From positions 7,889,711-7,953,710 of the forward strand of contig CM035356.1 in the NCBI GenBank assembly GCA_020137815.1: a stretch of DNA of 64,000 nt, in the 5' to 3' direction. The position numbers and the translations under genes were made by a program. The stretch is from Hormiphora californensis. Lineage: Eukaryota > Ctenophora > Tentaculata > Cydippida > Pleurobrachiidae. The notes below the pieces were generated by a model, which did no database searches, was not told where the DNA came from, and was given only the letters and a program-made list of their open reading frames with translations. Of the stretch, positions 1 to 41,606 are shown piece after piece; position 1 is the first letter of the stretch; each line of letters starts with the position of its first letter.

Positions 1-2
1 GC

Positions 3-602
3 TTATTCTGGCCAATGGTAATCACATCGTTTCTTACGACAGTTCGGTACTTTCAAATTAAGTACCCGTTCCGTTATATCTCACAAAGGGTAGTGTTGAC
101 AGCATTGTCACTTGTCCTTATGATCCATGTTATTACCGTTCTTGTAGCATTTCATCTATTGAGAGAGGATAATCTTGTTTTCTACGTTTTGTTGCAGAGA
201 TGCGCACAAGTGGGCAGAACGGTTGGTGTGTTGATTTTGCAACAAGTCGCAAGTCTTATAATTTTAACATTGCAAGCAACTGGTATTGTATTCACAACTT
301 TAACTTTGGTCGAGTTATACCAGCTATACAAACATCCAATACAGGGCAATGGGGAAGGAAGGGCCCGATCTAAGATAGGAGGAACAGTAAAAGTCCTGAT
401 ACTGAATTTAGGGAGCATTATACATTTCCTTTGCTTGGTCATAATAACAACCATTAATGACAACTGGAAACAGCCAGATATCGTGACATCCAAATACCCC
501 ATCGCTAACTTCATAATCTTCATTGTACTTCCAGCAATATCGTCGATGACCAACCCCTTGGTATATCTGTCTTTCGGTTTAGGGCAGACAAGAGCGGGTT
601 GA
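3..602 (+). CDS. Rhodopsin-like (class A) GPCR, C-terminal part, 5' end outside window
   Basis: The frame is open from the window edge, so the first ATG at 15 is probably not the true start. The ~200 codons contain several hydrophobic segments consistent with membrane helices 3 to 7. The start carries a VRYFQIKYPFRY stretch, which fits the DRY motif and second intracellular loop of class A receptors (first acidic residue replaced by V). The end carries NPLVY, a good NPxxY motif of helix 7, followed by only about ten residues before the TGA at 600-602. Ligand and subfamily cannot be told. The very short tail after NPxxY suggests either a receptor with almost no C-tail or an alternative exon. 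It lies alone on the + strand, convergent with the coiled-coil gene on the other strand. Motifs are seen; function is inferred from the family. Confidence 0.65.
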   Translation, partial: LFWPMVITSFLTTVRYFQIKYPFRYISQRVVLTALSLVLMIHVITVLVAFHLLREDNLVFYVLLQRCAQVGRTVGVLILQQVASLIILTLQATGIVFTTLTLVELYQLYKHPIQGNGEGRARSKIGGTVKVLILNLGSIIHFLCLVIITTINDNWKQPDIVTSKYPIANFIIFIVLPAISSMTNPLVYLSFGLGQTRAG

Positions 603-1226
603 GTTGTTCTAGCTACCACCCCTAATAACTAACAGGTGCACTAATAGTGTGTATTACGTGGTATACGGTGTTACAAAGAACCTTGTTACGAGAAACGAAC
701 TAGAAACGAACGTGATACATTAGTATTAGTATTATACATTAGTAGTAAAGTAGTAAGTAAAGTAGTAAATAAACGTGATAGATTAATATGAAGTAGTTGA
801 ACAAATCTGTGTTGCTGATTATTTGTTACATGTGTAATATGAGCTTTCGCTGCTAATGATGTATCTAGTTGTTAATAAAATTACTTGATCTGTTTATGTG
901 ACTCTAACTGTTCTAATTGGGTATAGGATATCACTTGTCGGAACAAGATTTTCAATATCTTCTCTGGCTGCTAATCTCACTTTCTCTCTCTCTCTCACAC
1001 ACGCCCTACTGATCAACATTTGAAGGGGAAACACACCGACGGGCAGATCACAGTTGTAGAAGAATGGTTTGGTTAAAACTTAAAAATCATGAATGAGATC
1101 TGCTCAGGATTAAACAGGGAGGAAAATTAATCCTGAGCAGATCTCATTCATTATATCACTCGTTGGATGATAAATGACAATGTTTCCACTCTGCCAGTTC
1201 CAGACCTATACTCTAACTTTTCTCAC
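603..1226. other. Intergenic stretch between GPCR and coiled-coil gene
   Basis: AT-rich, with a short (TC)n run near 970-1000 and the perfect inverted repeat at 1089-1151. No coding exon is convincing here, although 3' exons of the minus-strand coiled-coil gene may remain unrecognised. Confidence 0.5.
1089..1151. repeat. Perfect 23-bp inverted repeat (hairpin)
   Basis: ATGAATGAGATCTGCTCAGG and its continuation to 23 bp recur as an exact reverse complement ending at 1151, with a 17-bp loop. It is a strong hairpin of the size of a tiny MITE; no clear target duplication is seen. Confidence 0.75.
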
Positions 1227-1938
1227 CTCGTTAACCAATGTTTCCGCAATGTGTCGATCACTTTCAGCCTGCCACTTCAGTGCCTGGGATGTTTTCTTCT
1301 CCTCCTTTTCTCGCTTCTTCTCCCGAGTCTGCTCTCGCTCCAGAATACTGTACGCTTTTCTACTCTCCTTCACTCGATGTACCCTAGTTAGACAGTCAAG
1401 GTATTCAGAACATCCAGTAGGGTTAAATCAAAATTCAAAAGTAATGAGTTGAAAATGCACTTTCTGGCAAATGGTGCTTACCTTAGGGTGGGGCTATCTG
1501 ATACGTTCTCCTTGTTAGTTTCATCGCGAGTCTGAATGATAGTTATTATTATAATGGGTACAAGTAAGTAAGAGGAATTGAGAAAGAGTATGAAATGAAG
1601 GAGTTGAATCGAAGGGGGTCTGTATGATCACGGAAAATAAGTTTCAAACCTGTGATTTAGAGCAGACAACAACAGGCAACTTCTTCATGGCATCCACACT
1701 TCTCATGAGGATATCATCTGCCTTCTGCAGCTGTAATGTCTCGTTCTGCTTTACCTCCTGATCCCTTTCTCTTTCACCTTGTAATCTCTTCTTTAATCGA
1801 GCCCTAAAATTAGCAACTCGGCGCTCCTTGGCATCTTGAATTTGTCGAAATGCCGCATCGGCTGCGGCTGCATTTGCAACTGCGTCATCCGAGTCGAAAT
1901 GTGGCTTAGCAAGGTGTAATGGCTCTGCAAAACCAGTC
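1227..1938 (-). CDS. Unrecognised coiled-coil protein, internal exons
   Basis: Three exons join in phase on the minus strand: 1938-1650, 1531-1482 and 1383-1227, each bounded by AG/GT. The first encodes an alanine-rich patch (VANAAAADAAFRQIQ) and a charged helix with many K, R, E and Q. The second is a short linker. The third is a highly charged EREQTREKKREKEEKK helix ending LVNE. The composition predicts a long coiled coil. A further 5' exon near 2127-2180 would join in the right phase but has a weak acceptor. Neither the first nor the last exon is certain, so the gene is partial as modelled. I do not recognise the family. Centrosomal or ciliary CCDC proteins look similar in composition, but that is only a resemblance. 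Confidence 0.5.
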
Positions 1939-2318
1939 CTGTAAAATGAGAACATGCTTTCAATTTTCAAACAGGGGCAGGGCGCAGGCATGATCAATGG
2001 TTTGATACAAATTGAAGATTTTATCCTAAGAGGCCACACCTAAATTTGAGTCGTCCTGACACTGTGTCCTGTGCTCTGTGAATAAATCAAAAGAAAGTAT
2101 GAACAACTTCAAGCATAAATACGAACCTGACAGGAAGGTTACAGTTTGAAAGGTGTCTCTGTCCCCAGAGGTAGCTCTATTTTACTAGTAACGCCCTTCA
2201 GGTCGCACATAAGACGAGGTGTAGAGACATTCTCCAGGGCCATATCCTGCGCTAGACAGAGTTTCAGAGTTAAAATTTAAAACAGTCACGCTAGAGTCTA
2301 CAGTCTTGAGCCTAGAAA

Positions 2319-2375
2319 TTGGCATACGCTGCAGGCCCCTCGTTGCGTGCATGAGGGGGATGCAGTGCATTCCAA
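2319..2375. mobile_element. 57-bp mini DNA element, termini like the 53965 transposon
   Basis: The unit begins TTGGCATACGCTGCAGGCCC and ends in an imperfect inverse (GCAGTGCATTCCAA), with 18 of 23 positions matching between arms. It is flanked by the 9-bp direct repeat GCCTAGAAA (2310-2318 and 2376-2384). The left terminus differs by one base over 20 from the terminus at 53965 of the helicase/DUF6589 element, so it looks like a minimal non-autonomous derivative of it. Confidence 0.7.
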
Positions 2376-2694
2376 GCCTAGAAAGCAGTTAACCGTGGAG
2401 CGGAGACACGTCCGTTGGGGGTTTTTTGAGGCGCTTTCCAGCGCAGCTCAGGTCAACCCGAAGTAAGAAATACACGCGTCGCGCCGCGCATATGTCAGCA
2501 AATATAAAATCTACAAATTCAGCGCGTTACATTTATCGCTGTCACGCCGCCGCCGTTCTTTTGGACCAAAACTGAAATTTTGAAATCACATCTTTTTTTT
2601 GAAAGTTTCGAATTTCTTTTTCAGATTTTCCGTCTACCGACTTGTTTTCTTTCACTCCCAGGGTACGGTCTCCACGCTTCATAATTTATTAAAG

Positions 2695-5393
2695 ATGTCC
2701 AAGGGTCGCCATCTTCTCAAATTGATAAGAAAAACAACCGACTGTTGCCCAATGCACAGTCAGTCCTACAATCGGCTTTCCAATGCCCCTCTGAGGAAAG
2801 AGTACGCCATTGAGATGGCCTGCAGGTGAGAATTCAAAGCCATTTTTATTAAATTCAAAGCCCGTATCTGTTTCCTTGATTTATTTGTGTCCATGATTTG
2901 TCCAGTGCCATCCGATACGGTCCCGGTGTAACGGAGGAGGTAGGGATGGATTTGCAGAATATCGGGGCTGAACGGGTTGCTGTGATAACCGATGGTAACC
3001 TGGTAATTTACATGTCGCATGTCGTTTGCAAGATACCTTCTAGATAGGCAGTACTGGCATGAGCTCTTGTACGTTGGGTGCCACTTGCCAGTGTTTTGAC
3101 TTTTGCAGCGGGATATTTGTAACTTATTAATTGTTGAAAATTGAACTAGGCTGAACCTTACCTAGCCCTCATTGTATATACCTCTTCTGAACAACACGAC
3201 CTCCCAGGTGAATCTCCCACCAGTACAAAAGGCATTACACGCCCTGGAGAAGGCTGGTGTGCCCTTCGAGGTGTATGACAGAGTCAGAATTGAGCCCACT
3301 GATACGAGTTTTAAGGAATGTATTGACTTTGTCAGGAAGATCCAGCCTGATGCCATACTAGGTTTGTTATGAGAGACGGTCGAGAAAGGCAGATACTTGG
3401 TAGAGTTATTGGTTGCTCTTCAGTCTTCAGAGTCAACTTCATGCTTATTGTTTACCCTTCTTTCCCCACCAGCTGTTGGAGGTGGGAGTGTGATTGACAC
3501 GGCGAAGGCAGCCAACCTTTACACAACCTACCCAGAGGCAGACTTCCTTGATTTTGTTAACCCTCCCATTGGAAAGGGTCTCCCGGTCACTAAACACCTC
3601 CTTCCTTTATTGGCAGTTCCCACAACGGCCGGGACAGGAAGTGAAACTACCGGGGTGGCTGTGTTCGATTATGAACCCCTCAAAGCTAAGACAGGTGAGA
3701 CGAAATGTAGGATTTGTTGTTAGGCAGACCTCGTATATAATGAGGGTGTGTGCGTTTGTGTTTGGGAGTGATTGTAATTTGAGCTTTGTTTTCATATCAC
3801 AGCACAATATACACATACCAGGCATACTACTACCCCTCGTGATACTACAATATAATACTACTCACTAATTACCTGCAGGAATATCTCCTGACTCCCCGTG
3901 ATATAACTAACAACTAATTATCTGCAGGTATTGCTAATCGTGCTATCAGGCCCACGCTAGGGTTGGTTGACCCAGACAACATTATCACAATGCCAGCACG
4001 GGTAACTGCATACAGTGGGTTTGATGTGCTGTGCCATGCCATTGAGAGTTACACTGCCCTCTCCTACACTGAGAGGGGCCCTGCTCCAGAGAATCCAAAA
4101 TTCAGGCCTGCCTATCAGGTTAATATATTCTTCTTTTGACTTTGTTTCTTGAGCTCTCTCTCTCTCTCTCCCTCTTCCCTCCCTCTCTCTCTTTCCCTCC
4201 CTCTTCCCTCCCTCTCTCCCTATCTCTGTCCCACTGCATGCCCCTATAATGCCACCTGTACCAAGAGTGTGTTTGTGTATTGCAGGGAAGTAATCCGCTG
4301 AGTGATGTTTGGTCGAAGCACGCCTGCCATATCGTCAGCAAGTACTTCAAAAGGGCCGTACAAGATCCAGAGGACTATGAGGCGAGGTAATGTTATATTA
4401 CTAATATACTTACTAATATGTATATATAACATTGTATTTATATTCTAATCACCCGATGTATGTTGGGACGGGTAAGAATATTTTTTATTATGTTTTTAGA
4501 TTTCTAATTTCTATACATACTAGGTAATAGCTGTCATCAACATGTTCACATAATTACATCAATATTTTAACAAGCTTGTTTCATTATACCGTTATGTTTC
4601 CTGTTTCTGTGTAGTGTAGACTAAACCAATTTATAACTCGCTACAAACTTGGCAACCACTGCCATATGAAATAATATCAGGCGGCTAATAAATCGCGTCA
4701 TAACAACCCACGCCCTGTTTCTCTCTTTGTGTGCTATACACAATCAGAATATTTTTTCAATCAGCCACAAATACATTATAATTGATTTGGTCGGGTTGTT
4801 ATAATTAAGTGATTTAACACACTACCCCTCCTAACTGACGCCCCTCCCCCAACCCAGGTGGTTTAACTAATTACTCCCCCAACCCAGGTGGTTTAACTGA
4901 CACCCCTCCCCAAACCCAGGTGGTTTAACTAATTACTCCCCCAACCCAGGTGGTTTAACTAATTACCCCTCCCAACCCAGGTGGTATAACTGACACCCCT
5001 CCCCCCACCCAGGTGGTTTAACTAATTACTCCCCCCACCAGGTGTCAGATGCATTTGGCCAGCTCTATGGCCGGGGTTGGGTTTGGTAATGCTGGTGTCC
5101 ATTTGTGTCACGGTCTATCTTACTCCATTAGCGGTCTCAATAGGAACTACCGATCCCCTGATTATCCTGATGAGGTTTGTACTGTCTGTATGCAGGAACC
5201 GACCGAAGCAAGTAAACAACCAATCAGAACTCGTTATTTAGGTCACGTGACTGGTTATCAGCCAATCAGGGACCAGTATTTCCTGAATCGGTCGGTTCCT
5301 ATCTGTATGTATATTTGTAACTGGTTATCTTACTTTCTACTACTTTCTGTGTTGTATGTATGATGTGTATGTCTGGTGTGTACTGTTTGTAGC

Positions 5394-5450
<57 letters not shown>

Positions 5451-6555
5451 GCCTTTTAGTACTGTCTGTACGTATGTATGTACTCTCTATTGGTATTCTC
5501 TGTCTTTTTAGCGGAGGATAGAGAGAGTATTAGTCAAGATAGGGTTCATTCACAATTATTCTTCTAATGGGCTACATTTTATCAGTGACAGCTCTTTTAT
5601 ATGGTAGCATTATCTCCCATGACATTTGACAACTTCAGATCAAGTTGATTCCCCACGGATTGTCTGTGTGTATCACAGCCCCCGCTGTATTCTCTGCTAC
5701 AGCGGATAGTAGCCCTGAGCGTCACGCCGAAATTGCTGAGATCTTGGGAGGAAAACCTGTCCGGAAAGAAGACGCAGGTCAGTGTTAACAATCTGGTTTT
5801 CATTTAGTTTCACACAATCATAGACCGTTCAAAAGAGTATAATTATAATAATTGAATCTTCATTAGTTTCGCATTCAATTTGAATTTTAGACGGTGTTAG
5901 ACTGTATTTGTTGCTGCCACTGTAACACAAAACACGGGGAGCCAACTGTGTATTATTAAATGGAGCTGCACGTGTGACGTAGTAGTAAAAGCTGCCTTGT
6001 GTGTGTAATATGATCCCCAGTGTGGTGAGATAGAGGGAGGACATTCGTCCCATCCATATCATACACCCCCCCCTTTTAATTAGACAAACACTATTACATG
6101 TGGTCCTGATTTAGACAGACTGAGAAAGGTGAGATATAAGCCGAATGTAAAATGCAGCCTGTAGAAGTGAGCAATAACATCAGCTTCACTTCCGTTTGCA
6201 ATGACGAACACGATCTTAGAAAAGCAAAAGAACTTTAGTTTTGGGAGATTAGGTAATCACAAGGAACCACTTTGTTTATACACACGACACTTGTTCCTGC
6301 CCACCCCTCTCCCTAGATACACACATGCTCACCCCCTCCCTCTCCCTAGGTACGGCACTATCTGACGTTCTCCGTGAGTACCTGGACACCCTGGGAGTAC
6401 CTGATGGTCTGAATGCCCTGGGATACACCGATGATGATGTCCCGGCCCTGGTGTCTGGTGCTCTCCCCCAGAAACGTGTCCTCTGTATCTCACCCATTGA
6501 CACCTCTGCTGAGCCCCTCGCAGAGATCTACTCCAATTCCATGAAGAACTACTAA
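2695..6555 (+). CDS. ADHFE1: Hydroxyacid-oxoacid transhydrogenase (iron-type alcohol dehydrogenase family)
   Basis: Nine exons join in frame to 457 codons: 2695-2825, 2906-3002, 3208-3361, 3473-3694, 3928-4118, 4286-4386, 5042-5174, 5639-5777, 6350-6555. The family enzyme is mitochondrial and oxidises 4-hydroxybutyrate while reducing 2-oxoglutarate to 2-hydroxyglutarate. The protein is collinear with animal ADHFE1 over its whole length. It has the nucleotide-binding [13 protein letters not shown], then [17 protein letters not shown], and the metal-site segments [12 protein letters not shown] and [14 protein letters not shown] with their conserved histidines. Length is close to the usual ~465 residues. 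The start ATG at 2695 was chosen because it precedes a short basic N-terminus ([12 protein letters not shown]) suited to a mitochondrial presequence. Introns carry a (CTGT)n run, a hAT MITE and an acceptor-like minisatellite. No defect is visible. Confidence 0.95.
4830..5041 (+). repeat. ~30-bp minisatellite of acceptor-like units before ADHFE1 exon 7
   Basis: About seven units of the type CCCCCAACCCAGGTGGTTTA sit directly before the real 3' splice site (CCCCCCACCAG/GTGTCAG). Each unit itself is a pyrimidine tract plus CAG/G, so the array presents a row of potential 3' splice sites. Confidence 0.8.
5193..5301. mobile_element. 109-bp hAT-type MITE in ADHFE1 intron 7
   Basis: Terminal inverted repeats are CAGGAACCGACCGA and TCGGTCGGTTCCTA. 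It is flanked by the 8-bp direct repeat TCTGTATG (5185-5192, 5302-5309). An 8-bp duplication plus CAG-type ends fits hAT. The interior holds CCAATCAG and CACGTGAC motifs. It shares its ends with the large element at 15411-16772. Confidence 0.85.
5393..5452. repeat. (CTGT)n microsatellite
   Basis: About 15 uninterrupted copies of the tetranucleotide lie in ADHFE1 intron 7. Confidence 0.95.
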
Positions 6556-39172
<32,617 letters not shown>

Positions 39173-39288
39173 TACTGTGTGTCGTTATAAGTAACCAATA
39201 ATAAGAGTGTGTGTGTGTGTGCGTGTTTGTCAATTGTTATAGTACTTTGTAAGTTGGGTTTTTAGGAAAAACATAATATGAGAGAGAT

Positions 39289-39289
<1 letters not shown>

Positions 39290-39346
<57 letters not shown>
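39290..39346. repeat. (GA)n microsatellite
   Basis: GA dinucleotide run downstream of the citron stop codon. Confidence 0.95.
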
Positions 39347-39349
<3 letters not shown>

Positions 39350-40025
39350 CATGTGTAAGACTCTATGTTAGAGCTTGGAGACAGAGCGAGAAGTTAATTA
39401 TTAAATGAGAGATTATTGAAGTTTTGTATACCCCTTTGTAGTACCAATCTCTCTATAAACGATTATTATAAACGTCTATGAATAAAGATTCTATATGTGT
39501 GTGAAGTGTGTGAAGTATAATACTGAAGTATTTTTTGACATGACCGAACATTTTGTGCATGTTTTTATCCAAAACGTGCTCTGTGATGATTTCAAAAGGC
39601 ATTGTTCATTATACTGTTTTATTTTGATTTTGTTAAATCAAAACCATCGCTGTTTTTTATTGGAAGATGGAATCGGAGCAGTTGTTTGCCTGCGAAGCAG
39701 GCAAGCCCCGTATGTGAGGGGATCGCCCTACGGGCGCGCGAAAATGGGGGGCGCGACGTGCCCAAAGCAGTTGTTCGACTTAAAATCGCCGAATACAATG
39801 TAACGCGCGGATGAAACAAAACTCGAGGGCGGCGCGGCATCCGTTAGAATTAACGCGCGCTCGGCACAATACAACTGGATTTATCTGATATGACAGATTT
39901 TGAAATTTTTTCGGTCTCTCTGGCACTTTTAAACTTTTTGGGAGGTCTCTCTAACTCATATGTATCAAAATTTAGAGACACGTGAGCATTGATATTTTCC
40001 CCTCACGTCTCTCTGAACTCGGAAA

Positions 40026-40172
40026 TGTTCAGGTCTGCACCGTGTGGTCAGTTTCAATCAATCACAACGCAGAACAGCTCCAGTGCGAACACGTGACCCG
40101 CGTGTTAGCCGTCATAAGGGCTGTTCTGCGCTCTGATTGGTTGGAACTGGTCACGCAGTGCAGACCTGAACA
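40026..40172. mobile_element. 147-bp inverted-repeat element in the LSM3 promoter region
   Basis: Arms TGTTCAGGTCTGCAC / GTGCAGACCTGAACA, with a second inner pair GCAGAACAGC / GCTGTTCTGC. The inside carries CACGTG and an inverted CCAAT (ATTGG). It ends 84 bp before the LSM3 ATG, so it may contribute promoter elements. Confidence 0.65.
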
Positions 40173-40256
40173 CTACCGAGGTTGCTTTTCCAACGCTGCC
40201 GGCTGTCTTTTCTTTAAATAAGTTTTTAACCATTTCCAATTTGCCTAAAAGCGCTA

Positions 40257-41468
40257 ATGGCGGATGTAGAAGTGCAATCGAATGTTATTGAGGAACCCTT
40301 TGACCTAATCAGATTGTCACTTGATGAACGAGTTTATGTGAAAATGAAAAATGGCCGGGAACTGAAAGGAAAACTGTATGCGTATGATCAGCATTTGAAC
40401 ATGGTGAGATTAGCTCAGTATACCTCCCTATTTCAGACTTATAGTTAGGAACACTATTGGTGCGCGGTCGTGCCCACGGAAGGAGTGCTTGGATCATCTT
40501 GAAACCGGTTTTAAGTTAACTAATGCATATCCAAAAGTGTCTGTAGCTATTTGGGTGATGTTCTGACAATCCAATCACGAGTTATGACCAAAAAACAGTC
40601 AAAAAAGACGTTTTAAAGTGAAAAAAGGAGGACCTGAACACAGCCCTTATATGAAGGGTTGGGGCTATGAAACTTCTTGAGTGGACAGAGAATCGTCCAA
40701 ATTTGCAGTGTCAACTTTGGAATAGTTTCTATCTTTTGTAGTTATCTAATTAGAGCCGTCCAAACATGTGAGACGATCTGCAAAACAGGGTTATTTGGTA
40801 CTGTTTCCACCCCATATTGCTTGCTCTCACCGCTTGTATGCTTTAATCTGCTCTCTAATTGGGTAAATCTCGTCAAGTGATCACTTCACAAGCAAAAATA
40901 CACAGTATTAGAGGCCCCTACAGAATCTTCTCACATGTTTAAACAGCTCTAATTAGATAACTACAAAAGATAGAAACTATTCCAAAGTTGACACTGCAAA
41001 TTTGGACGATTCTCTGTCCACTCAAGAAGTTTCATAGCCCCAACCCTTCATATAAGGGCTGTGTTCAGGTCCTCCTTTTTGTCACTTGTTTTTTGGTCAT
41101 AACTCGTGATTGGATTGTCAGAACATCACCCAAATAGCTACAGACACTTTTGGATATGCATTAGTTAACTTAAAACCGGTTTCAAGATGATCCAAGCACT
41201 CCTTCCGTGGGCACGACCGCGCACCAATAGTGTTCCTAACTATTACCTCGCATACCTACCAAATTCAACTTTAGTTAACTTCGGGGTACACTGTATTTCC
41301 CTGCTCTTTTAGGTTCTCGGTGATGTGGAAGAGACGATAACGACAGTTGAGATAGATACTGACACATACGAGGAACTGTTCAAATCTACCAAGCGTGCCA
41401 TCCAAATGTTGTTTGTCCGAGGGGACGGTGTCATCTTAGTCTCTCCACCCACCCGACCAGGCTATTAG
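40257..41468 (+). CDS. LSM3: U6 snRNA-associated Sm-like protein LSm3
   Basis: Two exons, 40257-40403 and 41313-41468, encode 100 residues, close to the usual ~102. The protein is a subunit of the LSm1-7 ring (cytoplasmic mRNA decay) and the LSm2-8 ring (binds the U6 snRNA 3' end in the nucleus). Seen in the sequence: [38 protein letters not shown] (Sm1 motif, quoted as positions 13-49) and the Sm2 motif [13 protein letters not shown] near the end. The start ATG gives the expected MADVEVQ N-terminus. The single intron is almost filled by an 801-bp foldback element. No canonical AATAAA is obvious in the 138 bp before the next gene. Confidence 0.96.
40442..41242. mobile_element. 801-bp foldback element filling the LSM3 intron
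   Basis: Long, nearly identical inverted arms (over 300 bp each) start TAGTTAGGAACACTATTGGT and end in the complement. TTA lies on both sides (40439-40441, 41243-41245), consistent with a PIF/Harbinger-like 3-bp duplication. There is no coding capacity. Confidence 0.82.
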
Positions 41469-41606
41469 AGATATTTATATGTTGTGTTGTATTTTATTCT
41501 TGTTTTTATTACTGGATTTACTCACCTTCAAGACACACAATACTAGTCCCGCTGATAAGAAGAGAATGTAGCCTCTAACATAACTCACTGTTTCCTAGCA
41601 TTCAGA

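Larger units (their letters stand above)
39173..40256. other. Spacer between citron and LSM3
   Basis: Holds a (GA)n run (39290-39346), a GC-rich segment at 39680-39870 that looks repeat-derived, and the inverted-repeat element at 40026-40172 just upstream of LSM3. No coding exon is convincing. Confidence 0.6.

Noticed and set aside
1174-1452. Plus-strand frames near the window start
   Set aside because: Antisense of the coiled-coil exons, which have consistent splice sites and phases on the minus strand.
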